Shown here piece by piece: positions 1 through 8,731 of a stretch of DNA of 64,000 nt. Under the pieces are notes generated by a model that was given only the letters and a program-made list of their open reading frames with translations, had not been told where the DNA came from and did not search any database. Source of the DNA: Porphyrobacter sp. GA68 (GTDB lineage Bacteria > Pseudomonadota > Alphaproteobacteria > Sphingomonadales > Sphingomonadaceae); NCBI RefSeq assembly GCF_022605525.1, contig NZ_JAKQYJ010000002.1, positions 558,001-622,000 on the forward strand, in the 5' to 3' direction. Numbering within the stretch: position 1 is the first letter of the stretch; each line of letters starts with the position of its first letter. Position numbers and translations under genes: made by a program.

Positions 1-966
1 GGCAAAGATCTGGAGAAGGAGGCGGGGCTGGCCACCTTCGGTTGATCCGTCGAGGAGAATGCCGCGCGATTTAAAGGCATCCACCGGCTCTCCGTGACCG
101 GGGAGCCGTTCGTCCAGCATCTCGTAATATGTCTCGGGAGGTGCTGTCATGAAGGGAACGCCAAACGCCTTGAGCTTGTCCCATGCGGCCACCAGATCGT
201 CGCAGATCAGCGCAATGTGCTGAATTCCTTCGCCATTGAACTGACGCAGGAATTCCTCGATCTGGCCCTTGCCGCCCTCTCCCTCCTCGTTGAGCGGGAT
301 GCGGATCTTCCCATCCGGGGCGGTCAACGCCTGCGAAGTAAGGCCGGTGTATTCACCCTTGATGTCGAAGAAACGTATTTCCCTGAAGTTGAAGAGGCGC
401 TCGTACCAGTCCGCCCAGTACGCCATTCTGCCTTTGTACACGTTATGGGTCAGGTGGTCGATGCGCAGGAACCCGGCACCAGCCGGGTGGCGGTCGACAC
501 CTTCCTTGAATATGAAGTCGATGTCGTAAATCGACAGGTCGCCTTTTGGCGCTCCTTCGTAACGGTCGACCAGATACACGCTGGCACCGCCGATGCCCTT
601 GATCGCCGGGATATGAAGCTCCATCGGACCGACTTCGGTGTGCTGGGGCTGCGCGCCGTTTTCAAGAAGGTGATCCCACGCCTCGGCAGCATCGCGGACG
701 CGGAACGCCATTCCGCACGCGCTTGGCCCGTGCTCCTGCGCGAAATACCAGGCGGCGCTGTGCGGTTCATAATTGGTAATCAGGTTGATGCCGTTCTGCC
801 GCCACAATTGCACATCCTTCGATCGATGATCGGCGACATGGGTAAAACCCATCGCGGCAAAGACGGGCTCCAGCACGCCTTTTTCGGGTGCGCAGAACTC
901 CACGAACTCGAATCCGTCCAGTCCAGCTGGATTGTCAAACAGGTCGGCCACTTCAAGCTTCCTCAT
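1..966 (-). CDS. hppD: 4-hydroxyphenylpyruvate dioxygenase, C-terminus cut by window edge
   Basis: Fe(II) dioxygenase of tyrosine breakdown that converts 4-hydroxyphenylpyruvate to homogentisate. Reading the minus strand from the ATG at 966 gives 322 codons with no stop before the window edge. Two vicinal-oxygen-chelate halves are visible. Two of the three iron ligands are in view: His171 in IDHLTHNV and His250 in GEGIQHIAL. The third, a Glu near the C-terminus, would lie just past base 1. The stretch [20 protein letters not shown] is characteristic of the family. The gene diverges from the ftsB-pdhAB group, with a 191 bp gap that shows no clear signal. Family assignment is firm; only completeness is unknown. 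Confidence 0.93.
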   Translation of the reverse strand, partial: MRKLEVADLFDNPAGLDGFEFVEFCAPEKGVLEPVFAAMGFTHVADHRSKDVQLWRQNGINLITNYEPHSAAWYFAQEHGPSACGMAFRVRDAAEAWDHLLENGAQPQHTEVGPMELHIPAIKGIGGASVYLVDRYEGAPKGDLSIYDIDFIFKEGVDRHPAGAGFLRIDHLTHNVYKGRMAYWADWYERLFNFREIRFFDIKGEYTGLTSQALTAPDGKIRIPLNEEGEGGKGQIEEFLRQFNGEGIQHIALICDDLVAAWDKLKAFGVPFMTAPPETYYEMLDERLPGHGEPVDAFKSRGILLDGSTEGGQPRLLLQIFA

Positions 967-1157
967 TCTCGTGTTATGGCATCCTATATGTTGCCGCTTG
1001 CGCCAAAGTCAAAGTAGCGGCGCCAGGCAGGGCTTGGAATGGGGGCAGGGCGGAGGTTAACCCGCCAAGGCCAAGTCCTGAAGGCTGCCGTGACACCGAT
1101 GTCGGACAAAGAAGCTGTTTGCGCCAAGGCAAGGGCGCGGTATGGTTGCCAGCCAAG

Positions 1158-1481
1158 ATGAAGCTACGATCCAATCTCGACAAGCGGCGCGGGCGATTGA
1201 ACCTGCGCCACGCGGTAGCCGCGACGCTGTGCCTGCTGAGCGGCCTCGCCGTCGCCGGGCCGTCGGGTCTGTATGCATGGCACGAGAATACGCAGCTTCG
1301 CGAGGAGCGGGAACAGCGGCTTGCGGCCCTCACCGCGCAGCGCGACCGGCTTCGGCAGCGGGTCGCATTGCTTGATCCCGCGCGCGCCGACCCGGACCTG
1401 GTGGGTGAACTCATCCGCGAAAAACTCAACGTCCTGCATCCGGACGAGGTGATCGTAACGCTCAAGACCGAGGAAGAATAG
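1158..1481 (+). CDS. FtsB/DivIC-family septum formation initiator
   Basis: Small bitopic divisome protein of 107 residues. A basic N-terminus (MKLRSNLDKRRGRLNLR) is followed by one membrane span at about residues 18-40. A Glu/Arg/Leu-rich coiled coil (about 43-72) and the conserved tail DPDLVGELIREKLNVLHPDE come next, as in FtsB/DivIC proteins. The reading frame stays open further upstream, but only this ATG places the helix and basic cap at the expected position and length. It precedes pdhA, a usual neighbour in sphingomonads. FtsB joins FtsL and FtsQ to activate septal peptidoglycan synthesis; that role is inferred from the family. Confidence 0.85.
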   Translation: MKLRSNLDKRRGRLNLRHAVAATLCLLSGLAVAGPSGLYAWHENTQLREEREQRLAALTAQRDRLRQRVALLDPARADPDLVGELIREKLNVLHPDEVIVTLKTEEE

Positions 1482-1516
1482 GCCAGCGGTCGGACAGATG
1501 CGTCCCGGTCAAGCCG

Positions 1517-1545
1517 TTGCTCTTGTAGCGGTTCTGGTCTTATAG
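1517..1545 (+). promoter_or_regulatory. Candidate vegetative promoter for pdhA-pdhB
   Basis: TTGCTC at 1517-1522 and TTATAG at 1540-1545 are separated by 17 bp, close to the sigma-70 ideal. The -10 box lies 40 bp before the pdhA start. This is seen by eye only; promoters in GC-rich alphaproteobacteria are often weaker matches than this. Confidence 0.4.
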
Positions 1546-1584
1546 CCGCGACGAATCCTGATCCAATGCAGAGGACACCTGGCT

Positions 1585-2661
1585 TTGACCCAGTCCCCAC
1601 AGCGAATGCCGGCGGAAGATCCAAGCGTGCAGCCGGAAGACGGCTTTCGATTGAACATGCTGCAGGAACGGTTTGAAGCCGACAAGCAGTACCAGGCCAC
1701 CGCCGACGAGATGCTCGAATTCTACAGGCAGATGCTGCTCATCCGCCGGTTCGAGGAGAAAGCGGGGCAGCTCTACGGCCTCGGCCTGATCGGCGGCTTC
1801 TGCCACCTCTACATCGGACAAGAGGCGGTGGCGATCGGCCTGCAGAGCGCTCTCGACAGCGAGCGTGACAGCGTGATCACCGGCTACCGCGATCATGGGC
1901 ACATGCTCGCCTATGGCATCGATCCCAACGTCATCATGGCCGAACTGACCGGTCGTCAGGCTGGCATTTCCAAGGGTAAGGGCGGGTCGATGCACATGTT
2001 TTCGACCGAGCACAAATTCTACGGCGGGCACGGCATCGTCGGGGCGCAGGTGGCCCTTGGCGGAGGCTTGGCCCTGGCGCATCAATACACTGGCGATGGC
2101 GGCCTGTGCCTCGCCTACTTCGGGGACGGGGCGGCCAATCAGGGGCAGGTCTACGAAACCTTCAACATGGCCGCCCTGTGGAAATTGCCGATCGTGTTCG
2201 TGGTCGAGAACAACCAGTACGCGATGGGCACAGCGGTCAAACGCTCTTCCGCGGAAACGGAGTTCTACCGGCGAGGGGCTGCGTTCCGGATCCCTGGAAT
2301 GGATGTCAACGGTATGGATGTGCTGGAAGTCCGGCAGGCAGCCGAAATCGCCTTTGCTCACGTGCGGAACGGTAACGGGCCGGTTCTGATGGAGTGCAAC
2401 ACGTATCGCTATCGCGGGCACTCAATGTCCGATCCGGCCAAATACCGGACGCGCGAGGAGGTTCAGGACTATCGCGAGCACAAGGATCCCATCGAGGGGC
2501 TGAAAAGGCACCTGATCGAAGCGGGCACGACCGAGGACGACCTGAAAGGCATCGACAGGGAAATTCGAAGCCGTATCGCCGAAGCAGCGGATTTCGCTGA
2601 AACCTCGCCTGAGCCGGACGACGCGGAACTGTACACGGATGTGCTGGTGGGAACTTACTGA
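1585..2661 (+). CDS. pdhA: Pyruvate dehydrogenase E1 component, alpha subunit
   Basis: Thiamine-diphosphate-dependent E1-alpha of the pyruvate dehydrogenase complex, 358 residues. Landmarks are the [12 protein letters not shown] helix, [17 protein letters not shown], the ThDP/Mg motif [12 protein letters not shown], and the phosphorylation-loop region [11 protein letters not shown]. The chosen start is a TTG with GAGGA about 10 bases upstream. An in-frame ATG at 1606 is the alternative and would drop seven residues. pdhB begins two bases after the stop, so the two subunits are surely cotranscribed. E2 and E3 are not adjacent; they lie about 30 kb away in this window. Confidence 0.95.
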   Translation: MTQSPQRMPAEDPSVQPEDGFRLNMLQERFEADKQYQATADEMLEFYRQMLLIRRFEEKAGQLYGLGLIGGFCHLYIGQEAVAIGLQSALDSERDSVITGYRDHGHMLAYGIDPNVIMAELTGRQAGISKGKGGSMHMFSTEHKFYGGHGIVGAQVALGGGLALAHQYTGDGGLCLAYFGDGAANQGQVYETFNMAALWKLPIVFVVENNQYAMGTAVKRSSAETEFYRRGAAFRIPGMDVNGMDVLEVRQAAEIAFAHVRNGNGPVLMECNTYRYRGHSMSDPAKYRTREEVQDYREHKDPIEGLKRHLIEAGTTEDDLKGIDREIRSRIAEAADFAETSPEPDDAELYTDVLVGTY

Positions 2662-2663
2662 TC

Positions 2664-4067
2664 ATGCCGATTGAACTGAAGATGCCGGCGCTTTCCCCGA
2701 CGATGGAGGAAGGGACGCTTGCACGCTGGCTCAAGCAGGAAGGGGACGAGATCGCGCCGGGCGACGTTCTGGCGGAGATCGAAACCGACAAGGCCACGAT
2801 GGAATTCGAAGCCATCGACGAAGGCGTGCTCAGCAAGATCGTTATCGCTGAAGGCTCCGAGAACGTGAAAGTAGGCACCGTTATCGCCTTGCTGGACGGC
2901 GAAGACGCTGAATCGCCTGCTGCGATGGCCATCCCCGACGGCGCCAGAGACAGGCCCAAGGGGCCGGCCGCTGTCGCTGGAGAACGCCAGGACGCCGGCA
3001 GCGTCGATCCCGATGACGCGGTCACCCCAGCCGCATCGGCAGCAAGCCGCCGCGACCCCGCGATACCGGCGGACACTCCGATGAAGAACACCACGGTGCG
3101 CGAAGCCTTGCGCGACGCCATGGCCGAAGAGATGCGGCGCGACGAGCGCGTCTTCATCATGGGTGAAGAGGTCGCCCAGTATCAGGGCGCCTACAAGGTG
3201 ACGCAGGGTCTGCTTGACGAATTCGGCCCGAAGCGGGTGATCGACACACCGATCACCGAATACGGCTTTGCGGGCGTGGGCACCGGTGCGGCGATGGGCG
3301 GATTGCGCCCGATCGTCGAGTTCATGACCTTCAATTTCGCCATGCAGGCCATCGACCACATCGTGAACTCGGCCGCCAAGACGAACTACATGTCCGGCGG
3401 GCAGATGCGCTGTCCGGTGGTGTTCCGCGGACCCAATGGCGCGGCGAGCCGGGTTGCCGCACAGCACAGCCAGAACTTTGCGCCTTGGTACGCCAGCGTG
3501 CCCGGCCTAATCGTCATCGCACCCTACGACGCGGCCGACGCGAAAGGGCTGCTGAAGGCGGCGATCCGATGCGAGGATCCGGTTGTCTTTCTCGAAAACG
3601 AGCTGGTTTACGGCCGCAACTTCGAGGTGCCTGATCTCGATGACCATGTCCTGCCGATTGGCAAGGCGCGGGTGGTCCGGGAAGGGGCCGACGTCACCAT
3701 CATCAGCTACTCCATCGGCGTCGGTTTTGCGCTCGAAGCCGCGGAGATGCTGGCGCAGGAAGGTATTGATTCCGAAGTCATCGACCTGCGCACCTTGCGG
3801 CCACTGGACAAGGGTGCGGTGCTGGATAGCCTCAAGAAAACCAACCGGCTGGTGATTGCCGAAGAAGGCTGGCCAACCTGCTCCATCGCGTCAGAAGTGG
3901 TGACCATTTGCATGGAAGAAGGGTTCGACCACCTCGACGCTCCGGTCCTGCGCGTCTGCAACGAGGATGTGCCGCTGCCTTACGCAGCGAACCTGGAGAA
4001 GCTTGCCCTGATCGATGCGGACCGTATTGCAGACGCCGTGCGGCGCGTATGTTACCGCAAGGCCTGA
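2664..4067 (+). CDS. pdhB: Pyruvate dehydrogenase E1 component, beta subunit with N-terminal lipoyl domain
   Basis: E1-beta of 467 residues, about 130 longer than the common form because residues 1-80 are a lipoyl domain. The lipoylation site is Lys43 in [12 protein letters not shown] Pro/Ala/Asp-rich linker (about 85-135) leads to the transketolase-like part starting near [18 protein letters not shown]. It has the usual motifs [29 protein letters not shown] and a C-terminal transketolase domain (DLRTLRPLD). Lipoyl-bearing E1-beta is known in alphaproteobacteria such as Zymomonas. By hand count the domain matches the E2 lipoyl domain at 57 of the first 77 residues. The gene meets the minus-strand TadE gene tail to tail across 10 bases. 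Confidence 0.95.
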   Translation: MPIELKMPALSPTMEEGTLARWLKQEGDEIAPGDVLAEIETDKATMEFEAIDEGVLSKIVIAEGSENVKVGTVIALLDGEDAESPAAMAIPDGARDRPKGPAAVAGERQDAGSVDPDDAVTPAASAASRRDPAIPADTPMKNTTVREALRDAMAEEMRRDERVFIMGEEVAQYQGAYKVTQGLLDEFGPKRVIDTPITEYGFAGVGTGAAMGGLRPIVEFMTFNFAMQAIDHIVNSAAKTNYMSGGQMRCPVVFRGPNGAASRVAAQHSQNFAPWYASVPGLIVIAPYDAADAKGLLKAAIRCEDPVVFLENELVYGRNFEVPDLDDHVLPIGKARVVREGADVTIISYSIGVGFALEAAEMLAQEGIDSEVIDLRTLRPLDKGAVLDSLKKTNRLVIAEEGWPTCSIASEVVTICMEEGFDHLDAPVLRVCNEDVPLPYAANLEKLALIDADRIADAVRRVCYRKA

Positions 4068-4077
4068 CCGCCGAGGC

Positions 4078-4755
4078 TCAGAAGGTGGTGTCGAACTTGT
4101 TGCATGAGGACACGCTCGCGGCAGGCGCATCGTTGTAGATGCGCGTCAGGTCGCGGTCGTCCCGCACGAAAAAGGCGGCTTCGCGCCGGATGCGTTTGGG
4201 TCCCAGCACCCAGCCGCTGAAGAGCGGGCGGTATTCATAGGAGACTTCGGCGAAGATGATTGCGCTGTTGGGTTCCGCCCGGACCTGGTTCGCGCCGCTT
4301 CCCATGCCCTGGAACCCGCCGGTTCCGCTGGCCGGCTGGGTCGCCCCTTGTACGCCGTAAGCAGAAGCCACGTTCAGCAAACCCTTGCAACGCTGCCACG
4401 CGATCGTCTGCCGTCCGGAGGCATTCTGCTGCAGGCTGGACACGATAAGTCGCCCTTCGTCGAAAATCTTCAGACTTTCGCCGCCTTGGACCATTGCGCC
4501 AAGTAGGTTGTCGTTGATGTCGACTTCCCGCAAACGTGGAAGGGCCAGCGGCACGGTCTGTTTCGCGCGCGAGATGTTGTCGGCTACCGTCATGGCAACC
4601 TGGCTGACCCGCATATTGGTGATCGCAAAATGCGCCAGTTCGACGCCGGTAATGCCCAGCAGCATGAAGATGGGCAGCGTATAGGCGAACTCGATCACCA
4701 CCACGCCGCCTTGATCCCCGCGGAGGCGAGGAAAGAACCGCCGCACAATGTTCAT
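4078..4755 (-). CDS. TadE/TadG-like pseudopilin-type protein
   Basis: About 225 residues. The N-terminus has a short basic stretch followed by GVVVIEFAYTLPIFMLLGITGVELA, the single hydrophobic helix with a conserved Glu typical of TadE-like proteins. The rest should be exported or periplasmic. The start ATG overlaps the stop of the upstream gene as ATGA; an ATG six bases earlier (MPMNIVRR) is equally possible. It is the last gene of a three-gene minus-strand set with another TadE-like protein and a VWA protein. No Tad secretion ATPase or Flp pilin is nearby, so a role in a Flp pilus is uncertain. Confidence 0.8.
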   Translation of the reverse strand: MNIVRRFFPRLRGDQGGVVVIEFAYTLPIFMLLGITGVELAHFAITNMRVSQVAMTVADNISRAKQTVPLALPRLREVDINDNLLGAMVQGGESLKIFDEGRLIVSSLQQNASGRQTIAWQRCKGLLNVASAYGVQGATQPASGTGGFQGMGSGANQVRAEPNSAIIFAEVSYEYRPLFSGWVLGPKRIRREAAFFVRDDRDLTRIYNDAPAASVSSCNKFDTTF

Positions 4756-5381
4756 GGGCATATCCGCACCCCCACCCGCGATGCCTGTCCCGAGAAGGGC
4801 TGATTGCGCAGATACGTACTGGCCGTCAGCGTCATCACCTGCGGCTGGTTCAGGAATTTCCACAGCGGCATGGCGCGCTTGAAATCAAGCTGGGCGCGGA
4901 TGGCCACCACGTCCTGCGCGCCGCCGCGACCCTGAACCCCGACATCCGTGTCATAGGTCTGATTGCCGTTTCGATCCACGAAACATTCGCCTGGATCATA
5001 GGTGTCGTTGCCATTGCTGTCGGTAAAATCCTCGGGGATTACGACATCGGCGTAATTCTGGTAGTAGAATGGGTCGATCTCGAAAGAGATGTCAGTTTCG
5101 GGATCGGCTGCCGGGATGACGGCCCGGACCTGATCGTTGACGCGCTGTTCGATCAGGTGCCAATGCGTGTTCTCGAGAGATGCAGTGCGTGCACCTTCCT
5201 CAACAGCGCCTTGCAGCACCGCGCGCGTGTAGATGGCAAAACCCGTGTCGAACACCGCCAGCAGGAGCATGATGAAAATCGGGCCGATGAAGCCGAACTC
5301 GACCGCAGACACGCCCCTTTGACAGCGGTACAGGCGTTGCGAGACCGTCCACAAGCGGCTGACTGACGCGAGGCGGCTCAT
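4752..5381 (-). CDS. TadE-like pseudopilin-type protein with Asp/Asn-rich loops
   Basis: 209 residues. After a basic leader comes GVSAVEFGFIGPIFIMLLLA, the TadE hydrophobic helix with its conserved Glu, at about residues 23-45. Around residues 118-143 there are two consecutive loops, DSNGNDTYDPGE and DRNGNQTYDTD, which resemble calcium-binding loops of the EF-hand/dockerin kind. Both flanking junctions are ATGA overlaps, so it is translationally coupled to the VWA gene upstream and the TadE-like gene downstream. The product is predicted to sit in the inner membrane with its bulk outside the cytoplasm. Its precise role is not known. Confidence 0.82.
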   Translation of the reverse strand: MSRLASVSRLWTVSQRLYRCQRGVSAVEFGFIGPIFIMLLLAVFDTGFAIYTRAVLQGAVEEGARTASLENTHWHLIEQRVNDQVRAVIPAADPETDISFEIDPFYYQNYADVVIPEDFTDSNGNDTYDPGECFVDRNGNQTYDTDVGVQGRGGAQDVVAIRAQLDFKRAMPLWKFLNQPQVMTLTASTYLRNQPFSGQASRVGVRICP

Positions 5382-7435
5382 TCGACCAGCCTCAGGTCAG
5401 CGACTTCCTTGGCGATGCGCCGGAAAGCCTCGCTCAATTCAGAGGCGCTGTTGGCTTCATACGCGCGCCCGGGATCGGCGCAGTTGCGCAAGGTAGACCC
5501 GAGCGGCTCACCAAAGGCGACCGCCCAGACACTTACCAGGCCGCGCTGGCTGTCGCACAGCGCCTTGAAGCGTGCGTTATGACGATCAACAAGCGAGGCG
5601 CCTCCGCCGCCCCTGATGCGCTGCGACGTCTGCTCATAACCATAGGATGAATAGGTCTGTTCGCTCGGCTCCATCTTGCCGTCCGTCAGGAAGATGATGT
5701 GCCGGCTGATCTGTCCGCCATTCGGTCCCAGGAGGTTGCGGTTTGCAAACATCCCGGTCGGAGAGATCATGCGCAACCCCCAGACCAGCCCGATGTCGTG
5801 ATAGGTGCTGCCCGCGGCGACAAGCCCGTCGATGTAGGCGTCATACTCGGCGCGCGTCATGGAATTCAGGTTGCGCATAAACGATTGAGGGCAGTTGTGG
5901 TTCTGGTTGACGAAGCCTGTGGTTTGCGCAGGTGTGCCTCGGTTCCAGCTGAGATTTGGCAAGACCGTTCGCCAGCGCATAGAGTCGTTGGTTCCGCCGT
6001 TGAATATGTCGAGATCCTTCGCGCCGCTCGGGATCGGAGCGAAATTGGTCGCCACGACGGTATCGCGCTCTTCCAGACAGCCGTTCCAGGTCATCGACGC
6101 AGCGGTCAGGCCGCCTTGGCGGGGCAATTGCCGCAGCGCCACCGGATCATACGCGCCCCGGTCAGGAACAAGGTAATTAGCATTCACTGCGGACACAAAG
6201 GGGATCGACCCGCCCGACTTGTAGGTCTGGGTGCCGTATTCAACCGGCCGATATATCCAGTTTGTAAACCGCCAGCCGCGATGGAAGGTTGTACGTGTCA
6301 CCCGCCGAACGCAATTCTGATAGCTGCTCGTGTTGTTGCCGTTGTTGTCGTTCCACTGCGCTGTCACGCGGGAAAACGTGACTTTTACGTACCGGTTGCC
6401 TGTGGTCGGTTCCTGCGTCGTCCAGTTAGTTGAACCATCGAGCTGGTACAGTTCGGACGCTCCCTGGCCCGAGCCCGTCCAGCTCGTTTGCGGATACAGA
6501 AACACGTCCTGGTTGATACCCTTCACCGAAAAGGAGAGGTTCTGACCATACGCGTCACAATCGCTGTTCGAGATTTTAGTCGCGCTTGCGCTGGTGGTGG
6601 TAAACGGTTGGCGGCTCTCTGCCCGGCTGGTGCTGAAGGTCTGGTTGAAGCTGCTGGCTCCGGTCCAGGGATCGGGGGTCCAGTCCTGCCAGGTGTTGAA
6701 GTTCGCCACCCGCGATTCCGCCGTCACCGTGTCCGCAAGGTAGCTCAACGGCAATTCGCCACGGGTCGCGTCAGGGTTGCTCTTGAACAGATCGCGGCCG
6801 TTCACTGTCTGGCTGTAGGGGACGAAGCCGTAACGCACCTGCGACCGCGTGTTGCCGATCAGCGCGGCATCCATGACGTCGGCGAAGTCCTTTGCCGCCT
6901 GTTTGAGGGCGGTCAGCCGCGTGCCGCTTCCCATGGTGCCGTTCATGGATCCCGTGACGTCCAGCACGAACACGATGTCGATGTTCGGCACCTGTATGTC
7001 GGCGCTGCATGTTACCTGCATCGGACGATCGCCGAACCCGAACATTTTCATGAGCGTCATTGGCACATTGGTGGAAGCAGTGCCGTTGAGCCGGCCGTCC
7101 TGATCCGCCGCCGTGATGAAGCTCGTTCCGGTCGTCTGGTAATCGGCGTCCTGAAAATTGAAGTTGAACATGCCGTTCGCACGCGCGCGGGCGGTGGCGG
7201 TGTAGATGTTCGTGGTCATGGCCTTGCGCCCGGCCAGCACGGCGGAGTCGCAGGCGGCCTGCAGCCGGCTTTTGGTCAGGTACAGGCGACTGGTGTCTAT
7301 CGCGCCGCCGATCACGCCGATCATCGGGATGATGGCCGCCGCCGTAATGGCCACCACGTTACCCCGCTTGTCATGCCTCAACCGGGCGAGCGTCGTGCGG
7401 TGCTTGCTCCGGTGTGCTGCCACTCGCTGTTTCAT
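5378..7435 (-). CDS. TadG-like protein with von Willebrand factor A domain
   Basis: 685 residues. The N-terminus is basic and then has the TadG-type segment GNVVAITAAAIIPMIGVIGG, one membrane helix at about 25-48, and a Tad-like region with AACDSAVLAGRKAM. A VWA domain follows from about residue 150. Its MIDAS motif is DVTGSMN, the Thr variant common in bacterial TadG proteins, and IFLTDGKMEPSE lies towards the C-terminus. About 200 residues rich in Asn, Thr and Trp sit between, within the VWA region. First gene of the trio; likely exported and surface- or envelope-exposed. The target bound by the VWA domain is unknown. Confidence 0.85.
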   Translation of the reverse strand: MKQRVAAHRSKHRTTLARLRHDKRGNVVAITAAAIIPMIGVIGGAIDTSRLYLTKSRLQAACDSAVLAGRKAMTTNIYTATARARANGMFNFNFQDADYQTTGTSFITAADQDGRLNGTASTNVPMTLMKMFGFGDRPMQVTCSADIQVPNIDIVFVLDVTGSMNGTMGSGTRLTALKQAAKDFADVMDAALIGNTRSQVRYGFVPYSQTVNGRDLFKSNPDATRGELPLSYLADTVTAESRVANFNTWQDWTPDPWTGASSFNQTFSTSRAESRQPFTTTSASATKISNSDCDAYGQNLSFSVKGINQDVFLYPQTSWTGSGQGASELYQLDGSTNWTTQEPTTGNRYVKVTFSRVTAQWNDNNGNNTSSYQNCVRRVTRTTFHRGWRFTNWIYRPVEYGTQTYKSGGSIPFVSAVNANYLVPDRGAYDPVALRQLPRQGGLTAASMTWNGCLEERDTVVATNFAPIPSGAKDLDIFNGGTNDSMRWRTVLPNLSWNRGTPAQTTGFVNQNHNCPQSFMRNLNSMTRAEYDAYIDGLVAAGSTYHDIGLVWGLRMISPTGMFANRNLLGPNGGQISRHIIFLTDGKMEPSEQTYSSYGYEQTSQRIRGGGGASLVDRHNARFKALCDSQRGLVSVWAVAFGEPLGSTLRNCADPGRAYEANSASELSEAFRRIAKEVADLRLVE

Positions 7436-7533
7436 CGAAGCCCCACTTGGATGTTTGGAGTTCCTTTAGGGGAGGTGCGGCTAACAAATGATTACCTCCT
7501 TTGGTAAATTCCTTGCGCGGGGTAGGAAAGGAG

Positions 7534-8208
7534 ATGAAAACTTGCGTAGAGCCGCCGATGGACGACGCTGATCTGACGGACGCGCAGACGGTCGCACTGA
7601 ACTATGCGGCTCCGGCAGCGCGGCCGGTCTATCGCAGCCTGTTTGCGTTTGAGACGAGGCTTGGCCGGATGGTCGCCGGTGCCCGTGAACCGGCGCTGGT
7701 GCAGATCCGCATGGCGTGGTGGCGGGAACAGTTGCAAGGTCTGGATGACAGGCCGCATTCAGATCCGCTGCTGCGCCTGCTGACCCAAAGCGGCTGGGCG
7801 GCGCGCAGCCGCGACCTCGTGGAGATGGTGGATGGCTGGGAAGCCTTGCTGTTTTACCGTGAAAACGCCACCACACTGCCCGACAGCATCAGGGCGCGCA
7901 CCGCCGGTTACGCGGCGGCAGCCCGCCTGCTCGGAATGGAGGCGGACGGCGCGGCGGTCGCCGAGGGCGCGCGCTGGTGGGTGGCGGCCGATGCCCTGCA
8001 TCACCTTCGCGCGGGGGGCGATGATGCTTCCGTGCAGGACCTGACGCAAGGGTGGCCCATCCGCCTGCCCCGTCTTCCGCGACAGTTGCGGCCCGTGTCG
8101 GTGCTCGCGGCGTTAGGGCAGCGGTCGCTGCTGCGCGGCGGGCAACCGCCGCTGTCTCGGCGCGGCGATGCGCTCGCCGCCCTGCGGGTTGGTCTAGTCG
8201 GTCGGTAA
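7534..8208 (+). CDS. Squalene/phytoene-synthase-like protein, probably not catalytic
   Basis: About 224 residues with the fold signature of the squalene/phytoene synthase family, best seen as RPVYRSLFAFETRLGRMVAG and VQIRMAWWREQL. The two Asp-rich metal motifs (DXXXD) needed for prenyl diphosphate condensation are absent. It therefore resembles the NDUFAF6-like branch, whose mitochondrial member assists complex I assembly, more than a carotenoid enzyme. ATG at 7534 has AGGAAAGG just upstream; a TTG at 7501 and an ATG at 7558 are alternatives. It stands alone and divergent from the TadG-like gene. No carotenoid genes are near. Confidence 0.7.
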   Translation: MKTCVEPPMDDADLTDAQTVALNYAAPAARPVYRSLFAFETRLGRMVAGAREPALVQIRMAWWREQLQGLDDRPHSDPLLRLLTQSGWAARSRDLVEMVDGWEALLFYRENATTLPDSIRARTAGYAAAARLLGMEADGAAVAEGARWWVAADALHHLRAGGDDASVQDLTQGWPIRLPRLPRQLRPVSVLAALGQRSLLRGGQPPLSRRGDALAALRVGLVGR

Positions 8209-8263
8209 CTTCACGAGGCCGGGGCGCAAGAAACTGGTAAAGGATTGCCGCTATGCCGCCTGC

Positions 8264-8731
8264 ATGAATCGTGTTGTTCTGGGCGCGCTGGGCGTTCTCC
8301 TCCTTTTTGGCATCGGCCTGTTCTGGTTGCAGGGCAGGGCACAGGTCGAGGCGGCGGCCCCGCCACCGGCCGTGGACGAACGCTCCGACCGGCTTGCCCT
8401 GCCGGTGGCCAGTGCAGAGGATGCCAGGCTTCGCGGACCAGCTCCGCCAGTCGCGAGCGAACTGACACGCGAACAGCAGCGGTTCTTCCGGTACGACCGT
8501 GACCGCAATTGGCGGGTTTCGCGCAACGAGATGCTCTCCACTCGCACCGCAGCCTTTCGGAAGCTGGATGTGGACGGCAACAATCTGCTCACCTTTGAAG
8601 AGTGGGCTGTCGCAACCGTGAAGAAGTTTGAGGCCGCCGACGTTAACCAGGATCAGGATCTCACCCCCGCCGAATTCCTGGCCACCGCGCCCAAGCAGGG
8701 CAAACCCAAGTCCCGCTGCTCCTGCCTCTGA
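8264..8731 (+). CDS. Membrane-anchored EF-hand protein
   Basis: 155 residues. An N-terminal hydrophobic segment (about 3-23, VVLGALGVLLLFGIGLFWLQ) acts as signal anchor, then a Pro/Ala-rich spacer. Three EF-hand loops follow: DRDRNWRVSRNE, DVDGNNLLTFEE and DVNQDQDLTPAE. All carry acidic or Asn residues at positions 1, 3 and 5 and Glu at 12. The end is CSCL. Calcium binding in the periplasm is inferred from these loops. The stop TGA directly abuts the TCA stop complement of trmFO, forming the palindrome TGATCA. Confidence 0.82.
   Translation: MNRVVLGALGVLLLFGIGLFWLQGRAQVEAAAPPPAVDERSDRLALPVASAEDARLRGPAPPVASELTREQQRFFRYDRDRNWRVSRNEMLSTRTAAFRKLDVDGNNLLTFEEWAVATVKKFEAADVNQDQDLTPAEFLATAPKQGKPKSRCSCL

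Noticed and set aside
94-1017. 307-codon plus-strand frame
   Set aside because: Antisense to hppD, whose minus-strand translation matches the family throughout.
7471-7499. GGAGGT/ACCTCC inverted repeat as a regulatory stem
   Set aside because: Only six bases per arm, resembles ribosome-binding sequence on both strands; too weak to list.
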